A stretch of DNA of 50,961 bases, taken from contig JBKPDO010000392.1 of assembly GCA_046727955.1 (NCBI GenBank), positions 1 to 50,961 on the forward strand, read 5' to 3'. Made by a program: the position numbers and the translations under genes. The stretch is from DASVXQ01 sp046727955. Its GTDB lineage: Bacteria > Actinomycetota > CALGFH01. Within the stretch, counting starts at the first letter, position 1. Every line of letters begins with the position of its first letter. Shown here piece after piece: positions 44,274-50,961 of the stretch. The notes beneath the pieces are model-generated. The model was not told where the DNA came from. It saw only the letters and a list, made by a program, of their open reading frames with translations, and did not search any database.

Positions 44274-44807
44274 ATGGAACGGATTGACTGGAAGCAGCGC
44301 ATCGTCGAGCTGGTGCTCGTAAAGCAGAAGCTCGCGGAGCTTGACACAAAGGGGTTGTGGCAGTACCGGCTGCCTGCCGTGGCTGCCTCTGAAGCGAAGC
44401 TGGAGGCGGTCGAGGCCCACCTGGGTGAAGCTCTTGACCCCGCATTCCGAGCATTCCTGCTCCATGCCGACGGCTGGCCGGCGTTCTACCAGACAGTTGA
44501 TCTGTTCGGGTCGGATGACCTGTTGGGCAGTGACCGGTCCCGTCACGCGGCCGAGATGCTGGGCTATGTCGAGCCGGCTGTGCTCACCGCAGGTGGTCTG
44601 CGCCGGGAGGAGCTGCTGCCGATCGCCGCCTCACCGGTCGATCTCGACTTGTTCGTGATGACGAGGCGGTCGGCCTCTCGGCCGGGCGTGGTGGTCTGGC
44701 TGGCGGGATCGGAGATTGACCGGTTTCCCAGCTTCGAGGAGTACTTCCTGGCGATGGTGGACTACAACCGACTGGAGGTTCAACACCTGCGGGCTTCTGC
44801 CAACTGA
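44274..44807 (+). CDS. SMI1/KNR4 (SUKH)-family immunity protein
   Basis: 177 residues. The SUKH core is visible in LPAVAASEAKLEAVEAHLGE (strand-helix opening), LDPAFRAFLLHADGWPAFY, with the conserved hydrophobic-Leu-x-x-x-G-W/G-F/Y, and the end PSFEEYFLAMVDYNRLE. SUKH proteins bind and neutralise toxin tips of polymorphic toxins, often nucleases. Its ATG starts one base after the RHS stop, so it is translated with the toxin. It is most likely specific for the RHS C-terminal tip. Both genes look intact, unlike many neighbours. Confidence 0.9.
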   Translation: MERIDWKQRIVELVLVKQKLAELDTKGLWQYRLPAVAASEAKLEAVEAHLGEALDPAFRAFLLHADGWPAFYQTVDLFGSDDLLGSDRSRHAAEMLGYVEPAVLTAGGLRREELLPIAASPVDLDLFVMTRRSASRPGVVVWLAGSEIDRFPSFEEYFLAMVDYNRLEVQHLRASAN

Positions 44808-45144
44808 CTCGCCGCCCCGGCGCGCGGAGGAGCCAATAACAACCCATGGCGTTGACATCCATCGTGGGCCGCTTCTTTTCGCAGCTCATGCCCAGGTGAG
44901 GCGCTGCTGGGCGAGGAACCGGCAAGAAGGCAAGGAGAAGTTGCGGGAACCACCGCGGTGCCGCACCCCCGCGCTCGCGAGCGGCCGCCCGCGCCGCAAC
45001 TCGGCCAGTGGCCATGGGACGGTGCTCGCACCGGGACCTCGTACATGGACCTGGCACGCTCTACGTATTGCACCCGCTCGCGCGGCAACTCAATAGCGAC
45101 CAGGCCGGTGAGCGGTCGGGTTGGTTGGCGGCATACTGCGAGGC
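44808..45144. other. Intergenic region after the toxin/immunity pair
   Basis: 337 bases with no gene, clear promoter or terminator that I can support. The GC-rich stretch around 44960-45000 has many short open frames, none with a family look. Confidence 0.4.
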
Positions 45145-45996
45145 ATGCAGCGACAACCGCCCATCCAGCAGGAGACCATCCAGGATCTCCTGGCGCGCTC
45201 CAAGCGCCAGGAGGTTCCGATCCGCTGGACCTTCGTCCAGCGCGGCTCCCGCGGGCGTCCCGAGCCAGGTCCGCTGGCCGAGTTCGTCGGAAACCACGAC
45301 GAGCGCGGCCTGGACCTCTACCTGCTGGTGCATGCCGTGGCGAGTGCAAAGCCGTGGAACGTGGACCTGCCCGCGGGCGTGTGGGCGCGGATGCTCGGCC
45401 TGCCCGGCGACAACGGCCCCTCGGCGGTCTCCAAGGTCTGGCGGCGACTCGAGGACCGAGGCCTGATCGCGCGCGAGCGGGTGCGGCGACAGGCCTCGGT
45501 CACGCTGCTGCGTGAGGACGGCACCGGTGCTCCCTACACCCACCCCGGCGCCAAGTCCGGTCGCAGCCCCTACTTCAAGCTGCCCTACGCCTACTGGCAG
45601 GACGGCTGGTATCAGCGGCTCCGCCTGCCCGGCAAGGCGATGCTGCTGATCGCTCTCAGCCTGGAGGACGACTTCATCCTGCCTGAGGACAAGGCCGAGC
45701 CGTGGTATGGCGTCTCCGCGGATTTCGCTGGGAAGGGCCTGCGCGCCCTGAAGAAGCTCGAGGTGCTCAGCGCCAAGACCGACTACCACAAGACGCCCCT
45801 GACCGTGACCGGGTGGACCGAGGAGCGCTCCTACACGCTGCGGTCCCCGTTTGGTCCCCGCGGGCGAAGCCAGACCCGAAAGCGCCAGCCCAGCGGCACG
45901 GTCACACCAGGTCCTGCCGGCGAGGAGACGGGCGGTGCCCGGGTGGTCAAGCTGCGGCGGCCACGAAAGCGCTCACAGAGCGGGCGGGCATCATGA
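45145..45996 (+). CDS. Hypothetical protein with two winged-helix-like segments
   Basis: 283 residues from the ATG at 45145; an upstream ATG at 45121 is in frame but the added residues are not conserved-looking. I do not recognise a named family. Residues ~75-125 (WNVDLPAGVWARMLGLPGDN, AVSKVWRRLEDRGLIARER) look like a winged-helix DNA-binding unit, and ~205-250 (SADFAGKGLRALKKLEVLSA, LTVTGWTEERSYTL) like a second one. This layout recalls plasmid/element replication or partition regulators, but that is inference. The C-terminal 50 residues are basic and disordered. Its TGA overlaps the ATG of a small membrane protein (ATGA). Confidence 0.65.
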   Translation: MQRQPPIQQETIQDLLARSKRQEVPIRWTFVQRGSRGRPEPGPLAEFVGNHDERGLDLYLLVHAVASAKPWNVDLPAGVWARMLGLPGDNGPSAVSKVWRRLEDRGLIARERVRRQASVTLLREDGTGAPYTHPGAKSGRSPYFKLPYAYWQDGWYQRLRLPGKAMLLIALSLEDDFILPEDKAEPWYGVSADFAGKGLRALKKLEVLSAKTDYHKTPLTVTGWTEERSYTLRSPFGPRGRSQTRKRQPSGTVTPGPAGEETGGARVVKLRRPRKRSQSGRAS

Positions 45997-46214
45997 CCTG
46001 GCTGTGGATGCTCATGGGCGCCGCCGAGGCACTCGGGCTGGTGCTGCTCGGCCTGGTCCTGGCGGCCTGGCTGCTCGGCGATCTCGCCGCCACCGCCACC
46101 CGGATCGTGGACGGCTTCTTCATCCCGACGGCCCAGCGCCTGGGTGACCTTGGCGCCGCATGGCGGCGGCTGCTGGCCGCCGTGCGCGCTGCACTGGCTC
46201 GGTGGCGCGGATAG
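45993..46214 (+). CDS. Small membrane protein (73 aa)
   Basis: Starts within the ATGA overlap with the winged-helix gene, so it is translationally coupled. One hydrophobic span (LMGAAEALGLVLLGLVLAAW, LLGDLAATA) is followed by an amphipathic region (TAQRLGDLGAAWRRLLAAVR) and a basic end. I do not recognise it. Its position between a DNA-binding protein and an AlbA_2-type gene, all on one strand with small spacing, suggests an accessory module. Confidence 0.55.
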   Translation: MTWLWMLMGAAEALGLVLLGLVLAAWLLGDLAATATRIVDGFFIPTAQRLGDLGAAWRRLLAAVRAALARWRG

Positions 46215-46258
46215 CACCACCGAGCACGTCGAGACCTCATCGTGCACCACACTTGGAG

Positions 46259-47037
46259 ATGACCAACGTGATCGAGTGGCTTCCAACCAGCGAGGACCAG
46301 CTCCGTGACGCGCTCGACCAGGGATCCTCGCCGAGCGGCATAGCTTGGACTTCAAACGCGAGCTGCCGCCCGGCAAAGGCGAGAACAAGGAGCTCGCCCG
46401 AGACCTCGCCCAGTTCGCCGTCGACGGCGGCGTGCTGATCATCGGGGTCGACGACAACGCCCAGCTCACCCCGGTGGACCTCCACGGGCTCCGGGAGCGG
46501 ATCGACCAGGTCGCCCGCGACCTCGTCGACGAGCCCCTGCACGTGCGCATCGACACCATCCCCACCGCCGCCGACCCGGCCAAGGGCTACCTGCTGGTGA
46601 CCGTGCCGCCCAGCTCGACCGCGCCGCACCAGGTTGACGGGCGCTACTACGGCCGCGGCGACACCACCAAGCACGTGCTGCCCGACGCCGAGGTCCAGCG
46701 CCTGCACCAGCTCGCCCTTCGTCGGCAGCGCGACGCCGACGAGCTGCTGGACGCCGAAGTGGCGCGTGACCCGACCAGCCCAGAGACCTCGCGGCAGCCC
46801 CACGACCAGAAGCCTTGCGCGCCGCCTGCCACGCCGCGACCTCCCACTCCAGCGTCGCCTGGGCGGTGCGCACGGGCTGCCGGCTCATCGACGGTGATAG
46901 TCACCGTACTGGGGTACCTCCCGGCAACCGGCCCGTTGTCGCCAGGGCCGTGCCGCCGGACAGCAGCGCGACCACGAGGGCGAGGGCAGGGATCCCGGTG
47001 CGTCTGGTCATCGTGGCCCCGTTCCTCTTGGTTGTAG
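46259..47037 (+). pseudogene. AlbA_2/Schlafen-type putative DNA-binding protein, frameshifted and 3'-truncated
   Basis: From the ATG at 46259 the frame reads TNVIEWLPTSEDQLRDALDQG and must shift by one base near 46320 to continue LAERHSLDFKRELPPGKGEN. There the AlbA_2 core is clear: HSLDFKREL, DLAQFAVDGGVLIIGVDDN, and YYGRGDTTKHVLPDAEVQRL (shown as blocks). After DPTSPETSRQPHDQ (about 46807) the frame stays open to 47037 but the residues turn Pro/Arg/Ser-rich and look unrelated, as if the original 3' half was lost. A GTG at 46268 is an alternative start. AlbA_2 domains occur in Schlafen-like regulators and some defence genes. Likely non-functional. Confidence 0.65.
46901..47011 (-). CDS. Possible 36-residue signal-peptide-like ORF or N-terminal remnant
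   Basis: Minus-strand ATG at 47011 reads MTRRTGIPALALVVALLSGG then TALATTGRLPGGTPVR and TGA at 46901-46903. The first 26 residues are a perfect secretion signal ending in ALA. AGAGGA lies about eleven bases upstream. One base later in another frame the text TVTITVDEPAARAH follows, so this may be the start of a secreted protein with a frameshift, cut off by the AlbA_2 remnant. Weak. Confidence 0.3.
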   Translation of the reverse strand: MTRRTGIPALALVVALLSGGTALATTGRLPGGTPVR

Positions 47038-47317
47038 CGGGTGCGGCCTTCTCCCGAGCGGGCCGGCGGCGGAACCCCTTGGTGCCAGGAGGAGGCTCCT
47101 CTCCAGGCTTGCTATGTTCGAGGGTATGAGTCTACTATGCAATATATGTACTGAACGTGGCTAATGCTGAGATGACGAGAAAAGTTTCGGGTCATCGAGC
47201 TGCGGCAGGAACCCGCTAAATCACCTGAGCGCATATTGACGGAGCATGAGCTATTGTCATATCCGCGTGGTGTAACCATCTTCGGCACCGCGTTGACGCG
47301 CACCCTCGGAGTGAGCA
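47038..47317. other. Intergenic region with an AT-rich pocket
   Basis: About 280 bases without a gene. The stretch 47115-47145 (TATGCAATATATGTACTG) is unusually AT-rich for this window and probably holds promoters for one or both directions. TTGACG at 47293-47298 and GGAG at 47308-47311, six bases before the ATG at 47318, serve the next gene. Confidence 0.35.
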
Positions 47318-47647
47318 ATGGCGTGGCGTCGCATCGCACTGGTCCTGCTGACCCTGGTCGGTGTGGTTGCCGTGGGCGTGGTGAACCTGGTGAACCTGGG
47401 GACATTGCCCAACGAACAGCAACCACCAGACCTCGGGGCGCTCCTGCTGGCTGACTCCGACCTCCCGGCAGGGTTTCACCTTGTCCCCAAGGTTTCCGGA
47501 CCCTTGAACGACCCGTTCCCGGCCCCTTCCTGGATCTCGCCAGCGTTGCTGCGCTCAGCACATCTGGACCATGTCCCGGGGTATCAACGTTGGTGGTCAG
47601 AGCCCAGGCCAGGACGCGCGGTCGCCGCCATTGACTACTGGTTCTAG
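47318..47647 (+). CDS. N-terminal part of the TIR-like membrane protein, ended by an in-frame TAG
   Basis: ATG at 47318 with GGAG six bases upstream. A membrane helix (IALVLLTLVGVVAVGVVNLV) is followed by an extracytoplasmic stretch with DLGALLLADSDLPAGFHLVP, a pattern of exported domains. The frame stops at TAG 47645-47647 after AVAAIDYWF, yet the same frame continues without another stop to 49321 with LESFAGRLVDEEFQGFAAS. The two parts were one gene of 667 codons. Either a nonsense mutation, an assembly error or read-through explains the stop. Confidence 0.7.
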   Translation: MAWRRIALVLLTLVGVVAVGVVNLVNLGTLPNEQQPPDLGALLLADSDLPAGFHLVPKVSGPLNDPFPAPSWISPALLRSAHLDHVPGYQRWWSEPRPGRAVAAIDYWF

Positions 47648-49321
47648 CTAGAGTCCTTCGCTGGCCGCCTGGTCGACGAGGAATTCCAAGGCTTCGCCGC
47701 CAGCGCCAGGTCCGAGTTCAAGATACCCGCGGTCCCCCACGCGCGCGGGTTCGTCGAGGACGTCCCTGGGGGTGGCACGAACTACTGGGCCACGTTCCGA
47801 CAGGGCTCACTGTTCTGCCTGATCTTTCTGCGCTCACCGGGCGCATCGAGCAGCGCGGACGTGGGGCTGATCCAGCAGCTTGTGGAGAAGCAGGCGAGCA
47901 GGGCCTCGCGCGGAAGGACACCTCCTGTGGGATGGGCGCAGCTCGCCGTCCAGTTCTCCGTCGGTGCGCTTGCGGCCCTGCTCGCCTACGTGGGGCTCGT
48001 CTCGGTGGTCGCTTGGACTCGCGATCCGCTGCGCCGCTCGTTGTTCTTCAGGGTGCCGCTCGCTGGAACGCCGCGGGCGCCTGGGGTTGCGGGAGTGGTC
48101 GACGTCACCTCCGACGCCCGACGCCGCCGTCGCCGCGCCCGGCTCGGGCTGGTGTTGCAGCTTGTTGGTGTCGTCGTGGCTGTCACGGGTCTGCTCCCAC
48201 TGCTCGATTACCTGGCGTACGGGCAGTTCTTCCAGGTCCAGCCGGGTCTCGGCCTCGGCCTCGTCGTGCCCGGGATTGCCATAGCTTGGCTGGCTAGGGT
48301 GGTCGCGGCCACGCCCCGCAAGGGTCGGGCCGCGGCGCCGCTGCTCATGGGTCGGCATCGCCTGGCTGTCGCCGCCTACGCCATCACCGCGGCCGTCTGT
48401 GCGTTCATCGGTCTTGGCTTCATGTACCTATTCGGCATCGGCACAGTCGTCGCCGCACCGTCACAGTTCAGGCTGGTCGGCCTGGCCGACGGCTTCATCT
48501 TCCTTGCCGTCGGAGCGCTGTTGCACCGCCGGGCGCGGCGGCTTGCCGCACTGGCCGCCCGTGACGTGCTGCAACGCGACCAACGCCCGATGGTGCTGTA
48601 CCTGCGCGCGTTCGACGACGACCGGCTCACCATCCGCTCCGCGGCATTTGCCCGCCGCTCGCTGCTGGAGCGGCTCAGCCCGCGGCGGTTCGACCGCTTC
48701 GAGGAGATGCTCGCCCGTGGCCTCACCGCGGCTGGGCCCGTGGTCGCCGTCAATCCCTCCGGCACCAGGCTGGCACCCCTAGGCGCGGCACGGGAGACGC
48801 TGGCCGGCGAAGACTGGCAGGCTACGGTGGAGCACTGGATGCGCCGGGCCCGGCTGATGGTCCTGTGCGTGGCGCCGACCCAACCCGACCGGGGACTGGC
48901 GTGGGAGCTGCGCACCATCGACGCCCAGCAGCTCTGGCGCACAACGCTGCTTGTCTTCCCGCCCCTCCCAGATGACGCGGTGCGGGCGCGATGGCGTGAG
49001 TTTGCTCCGCTGCTTGAGGAGACCGCCATGGCGAGACACGGCCTGCCCGCCGACCCGACCGACACGCTTGGGCTGGTCGGGTCGCCCTCCACAGGCTGGA
49101 CGGCGGTCACGGCGGCGCGGCGCGACGAGTGGGCCTATGCAGCCGCGCTGGCGGCGGCGACCGAGAGAACCCGGCCCGCGCCCGAAGCGGCGCCCGCTCT
49201 GGCCATCCCACCTGTCCCGTCAACGGCCAGCAGCGCTCCCGATGTGCGGCGGCGGTTCAACCCGCCCAGCGTGCCGGCCGCTCCCGACGAACAGCCGGCT
49301 GAGCACCAAGTGCCCGATTGA
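47648..49321 (+). CDS. Main part of a multi-span membrane protein with a cytosolic TIR-like domain
   Basis: The frame continues directly from the amber codon at 47645. An internal start for re-initiation could be a GTG/CTG or the ATG near 48343, but none is obvious. After a soluble stretch there are about five membrane helices (VQFSVGALAALLAYVGLVSV, LGLVLQLVGVVVAVTGLLPL, GLGLVVPGIAIAWLA, AYAITAAVCAFIGLGFMYLF, ADGFIFLAVGALL). The cytosolic domain starts RPMVLYLRAFDDDRLTIRSA and goes on FEEMLARGLTAAGPVVAVNP, TLAGEDWQATVEHWMRRARL and VLCVAPTQPDRGLAWELRTI. This alternation recalls TIR-like or nucleoside-binding folds. A disordered Pro-rich tail ends it. Function unknown; defence or signalling is inference. 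Confidence 0.7.
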   Translation, partial: LESFAGRLVDEEFQGFAASARSEFKIPAVPHARGFVEDVPGGGTNYWATFRQGSLFCLIFLRSPGASSSADVGLIQQLVEKQASRASRGRTPPVGWAQLAVQFSVGALAALLAYVGLVSVVAWTRDPLRRSLFFRVPLAGTPRAPGVAGVVDVTSDARRRRRRARLGLVLQLVGVVVAVTGLLPLLDYLAYGQFFQVQPGLGLGLVVPGIAIAWLARVVAATPRKGRAAAPLLMGRHRLAVAAYAITAAVCAFIGLGFMYLFGIGTVVAAPSQFRLVGLADGFIFLAVGALLHRRARRLAALAARDVLQRDQRPMVLYLRAFDDDRLTIRSAAFARRSLLERLSPRRFDRFEEMLARGLTAAGPVVAVNPSGTRLAPLGAARETLAGEDWQATVEHWMRRARLMVLCVAPTQPDRGLAWELRTIDAQQLWRTTLLVFPPLPDDAVRARWREFAPLLEETAMARHGLPADPTDTLGLVGSPSTGWTAVTAARRDEWAYAAALAAATERTRPAPEAAPALAIPPVPSTASSAPDVRRRFNPPSVPAAPDEQPAEHQVPD

Positions 49322-49416
49322 GACCCGCCTGGGCCGCGCCCACCCGGATCAAGCTGAAGCACCTCTACCCTGCAGTTCAGGGCTGACGGGCTACTAGGTG
49401 TTCCGTCGACGTCACG

Positions 49417-49469
49417 ACCGTGGGGATGATCAAACCGTGGGGATGATCAAGAAGCACATGCCCCCACGG
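49417..49469. repeat. 17-base tandem duplication overlapping a hairpin
   Basis: ACCGTGGGGATGATCAA is repeated head to tail (49417-49433, 49434-49450). CCGTGGGG at 49435-49442 pairs with CCCCACGG at 49462-49469, an eight-base stem with a 19-base loop that could terminate the upstream gene. The first repeat could form the same stem with a longer loop. Confidence 0.6.
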
Positions 49470-49591
49470 GTCCTCGCGGAGGCCGTCCCGTAATGAACGG
49501 GCAACGCAGCTTGCGAGAGGATGCAGCACCCTCGCCGCGATGGAGCCCATCGACCGGCATCGGCCTGGGCTCGACGTAGCGCGGGCCCTGC

Positions 49592-49597
49592 TACCAT
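49592..49597 (+). promoter_or_regulatory. -10 box of the metG leader transcript
   Basis: TACCAT fits TANNNT and is followed by six bases and the ATG at 49604, so the RNA would start at the first codon of the leader peptide. TCGACG at 49571-49576 is a possible -35 at a short 15-base spacing. Confidence 0.5.
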
Positions 49598-49603
49598 GAT
49601 CGC

Positions 49604-49642
49604 ATGTTCGCTCGTCTGGCGCAGGTGATGATGCCCCGGTAA
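49604..49642 (+). CDS. metG leader peptide MFARLAQVMMPR
   Basis: A 12-residue frame beginning at the predicted transcription start and ending TAA at 49640-49642. Two adjacent ATG codons (49628-49633) come three codons before the stop. Methionine is rare, so tandem Met codons directly in front of a methionyl-tRNA synthetase gene are unlikely by chance. A ribosome short of Met-tRNA would pause there. A competing frame (ATG at 49595) exists and cannot be excluded. Confidence 0.6.
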   Translation: MFARLAQVMMPR

Positions 49643-49697
49643 CGGGGCTGCAGGCGCTGGAAGAACGACAGATGCGAGGCCCCGCTGCGGGGCCTCG
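49633..49697 (+). promoter_or_regulatory. Transcription attenuator upstream of metG
   Basis: Four segments alternate GCCCCG / CGGGGC: segment 1 at 49633-49638, 2 at 49643-49648, 3 at 49679-49684, 4 at 49688-49693. Hairpin 1:2 has a GTAA loop that contains the leader's stop codon. Hairpin 3:4 extends to ten base pairs (49675-49684 with 49688-49697) and is followed by GTTCGTCTGT, a terminator-like end. Segment 2 can instead pair with 3, which would break 3:4. This is the trp-type design: stalling at the Met codons covers segment 1, frees 2 to pair with 3, and lets metG be transcribed. Confidence 0.65.
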
Positions 49698-49739
49698 GTT
49701 CGTCTGTGGGTCGGAGCCCCCCCTCCACAGGAGGTTCCG

Positions 49740-50961
49740 ATGACCCCAGAGCGTTTCTATGTGACCACCGCGATCCCGTACGTGAACGCCCACCCGCACC
49801 TGGGCTTCGCGCTCGAGGTCGTGCAGGCCGACGTGCTCGCGCGGCACCGCCGCCAGCGCGGCGACGCCGTGCGCTTCCTCACCGGCACCGACGACAACTC
49901 CCTCAAGAACGTCCAGGCCGCCGAGTCCCTGGGCATACCCGTCCGCGAGCTGGTCGACCGCAACGCCCAAGCCTTCGCCGAACTGCGCGACCCGCTCGGC
50001 CTGTCCTTCGACGACTTCATCCGCACCTCCAGCGACCCGCGCCACCGTGCGGGCGTCGAGCGGCTGTGGCGCGCCTGTGCCGACTCGGGCGACCTGTACC
50101 GAAAGCACTACCAGGGGCTGTACTGCGTCGGCTGCGAGCAGTTCTACAGTCCCGCGGAGCTGCGCGAAGGCCGCTGTCCCGAGCACGACGTCGAGCCGCG
50201 GCTGGTCGCCGAGGAGAACTGGTTCTTCCGCCTGTCCCGCTACCAGGAGCGGCTGCAGGAGCTGATCGCCGGCGGCGTGCTGCGAATCGAGCCGCCCGCC
50301 CACCGCAACGAGGTGCTCGCCCTGATCGCCGGGGGCCTGGAGGACTTCAGCGTCTCCCGCTCCCGCGCCCGCGCGCGAGGCTGGGGCATCGGCGTGCCCG
50401 ACGACCCCGACCAGGTGATCTACGTCTGGTGGGACGCGCTCGGCAACTACCTCACCGCGCTCGGCTACGGCCACGGCAGCCCCGATTACCGCCGCTGGTG
50501 GGTCGAGGGCGACCGCCGCGTCCACGTCATCGGAAAAGGCATCGTCCGGTTTCACGCGGTCTACTGGCCGGCGATCCTGCTCTCGGCGGGGCAGCCGTTG
50601 CCGACCGACGTCCTGGTCCACGACTACCTCACCGTGAACGGACGCAAGCTCGGCAAGTCGAGCGGCAACGTGGTCGACCCGGTCGCGCTCGCCGAGCGCT
50701 TCGGCGGCGAGGCGGTGCGCTGGTGGCTGCTGCGCGAGGTGCCGCGCAGCGGCGACACCGATTTCACCGTCGAGCGGCTGATCGCGCGCGCCGACGAGGA
50801 CCTGGCGAACGGCTTCGGCAATCTGGTGAACCGCGTGGTGAGCATGGTCCATCGCTACCGCGACGGGCGCGTGCCGGCCGCCGGCGGGCCCGCGCCCGCT
50901 GGCGAGCGGCTGGCCGCGGCCTGCGAGCGGGCGCCGGCCGAGGTCGACCAGGCCCTCGCGG
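49740..50961 (+). CDS. metG: Methionyl-tRNA synthetase, 3' end outside the window
   Basis: ATG at 49740 with AGGAGG (49729-49734) five bases upstream; the frame is open to the last base (406 codons seen). It charges tRNA-Met with methionine in the cytoplasm. The class-I HIGH motif appears as PHLG in IPYVNAHPHLGFALEV, and the KMSKS motif as KLGKS in NGRKLGKSSGN. Other matches are FLTGTDDNSLKNVQAAE, YCVGCEQFYSPAEL with one CxxC zinc pair, and VIYVWWDALGNYLTALGY. The gene is preceded by a probable attenuator with a Met-rich leader peptide. No other copy is intact in the window; a ~60-base relic of a related gene lies at 32766. Confidence 0.96.
   Translation, partial: MTPERFYVTTAIPYVNAHPHLGFALEVVQADVLARHRRQRGDAVRFLTGTDDNSLKNVQAAESLGIPVRELVDRNAQAFAELRDPLGLSFDDFIRTSSDPRHRAGVERLWRACADSGDLYRKHYQGLYCVGCEQFYSPAELREGRCPEHDVEPRLVAEENWFFRLSRYQERLQELIAGGVLRIEPPAHRNEVLALIAGGLEDFSVSRSRARARGWGIGVPDDPDQVIYVWWDALGNYLTALGYGHGSPDYRRWWVEGDRRVHVIGKGIVRFHAVYWPAILLSAGQPLPTDVLVHDYLTVNGRKLGKSSGNVVDPVALAERFGGEAVRWWLLREVPRSGDTDFTVERLIARADEDLANGFGNLVNRVVSMVHRYRDGRVPAAGGPAPAGERLAAACERAPAEVDQALA

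Noticed and set aside
49633..49740. T-box or SAM riboswitch in front of metG
   Set aside because: I looked for the T-box core (AGGGTGGNACCGCG) and SAM-type core and saw neither; the leader-peptide attenuator explains the repeats better.

Overview
The window is GC-rich (visibly about 70%) and reads as chromosomal DNA of an actinobacterium (Actinomycetota). The grounds are codon use saturated with G/C at third positions, a SigB/SigF-type sigma factor, MocR and DUF5937-type regulators, TANNNT -10 boxes placed 6-7 bases before start codons (leaderless mRNAs), a stand-alone LigD polymerase domain and a truncated haemoglobin. I cannot name a genus. No rRNA or tRNA gene was seen.

Layout. 1-5000: the end of a TetR gene, a decayed aminoglycoside-phosphotransferase-like gene, a small membrane protein, a GNAT acetyltransferase, and a divergent MFS exporter / HTH repressor pair with an operator between them. 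5000-11000, mostly minus strand: an SDR/PhzF pair, then a LigD polymerase domain, a secreted DUF4331 protein and a TPR protein, with a very strong nested hairpin between the last two. 11000-16400: a Phd/PIN toxin-antitoxin pair, a MocR regulator divergent from an EamA transporter, a glyoxalase-fold protein abutting an adenosine-deaminase-like protein, and a PPOX-fold protein. 16600-20100: a HicA/HicB-like pair with a broken first gene, a DAO-type flavoprotein, and a TetR/MFS pair fused by a deletion. 20000-29300: a geranylgeranyl-reductase-like flavoprotein, a ROK sugar kinase, truncated haemoglobin, phosphoketolase divergent from acetate kinase (together xylulose-5-P/fructose-6-P to acetyl-P to acetate plus ATP), a SigB/F sigma factor, and an AraC regulator divergent from a DUF1772 protein. 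29300-36400: a membrane-anchored trypsin-like protease with a cytoplasmic zinc ribbon, a CDF metal exporter, a metG relic, a broken restriction-endonuclease gene and a transposon. 36400-44800: a 2623-residue RHS polymorphic toxin followed one base later by a SUKH immunity protein. 45100-49300: a winged-helix protein, a small membrane protein, a decayed AlbA_2/Schlafen-type gene and a multi-span membrane protein with a TIR-like cytosolic domain, interrupted by an in-frame amber codon. 49570-50961: a complete-looking ribosome-mediated attenuator (leader peptide with tandem Met codons plus mutually exclusive hairpins) ahead of metG, which runs off the end.

Two general points. First, the metG leader is the observation I consider most likely to be new: a 12-residue, probably leaderless peptide MFARLAQVMMPR whose Met-Met codons and stop lie on the first hairpin of a trp-type 1:2 / 2:3 / 3:4 switch. 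Second, at least ten genes carry frameshifts, truncations or an internal stop, and nearly all are accessory genes. The long RHS gene and the metabolic genes are intact, which favours real gene decay over random sequencing error, although the homopolymer and simple-repeat cases could be assembly errors.
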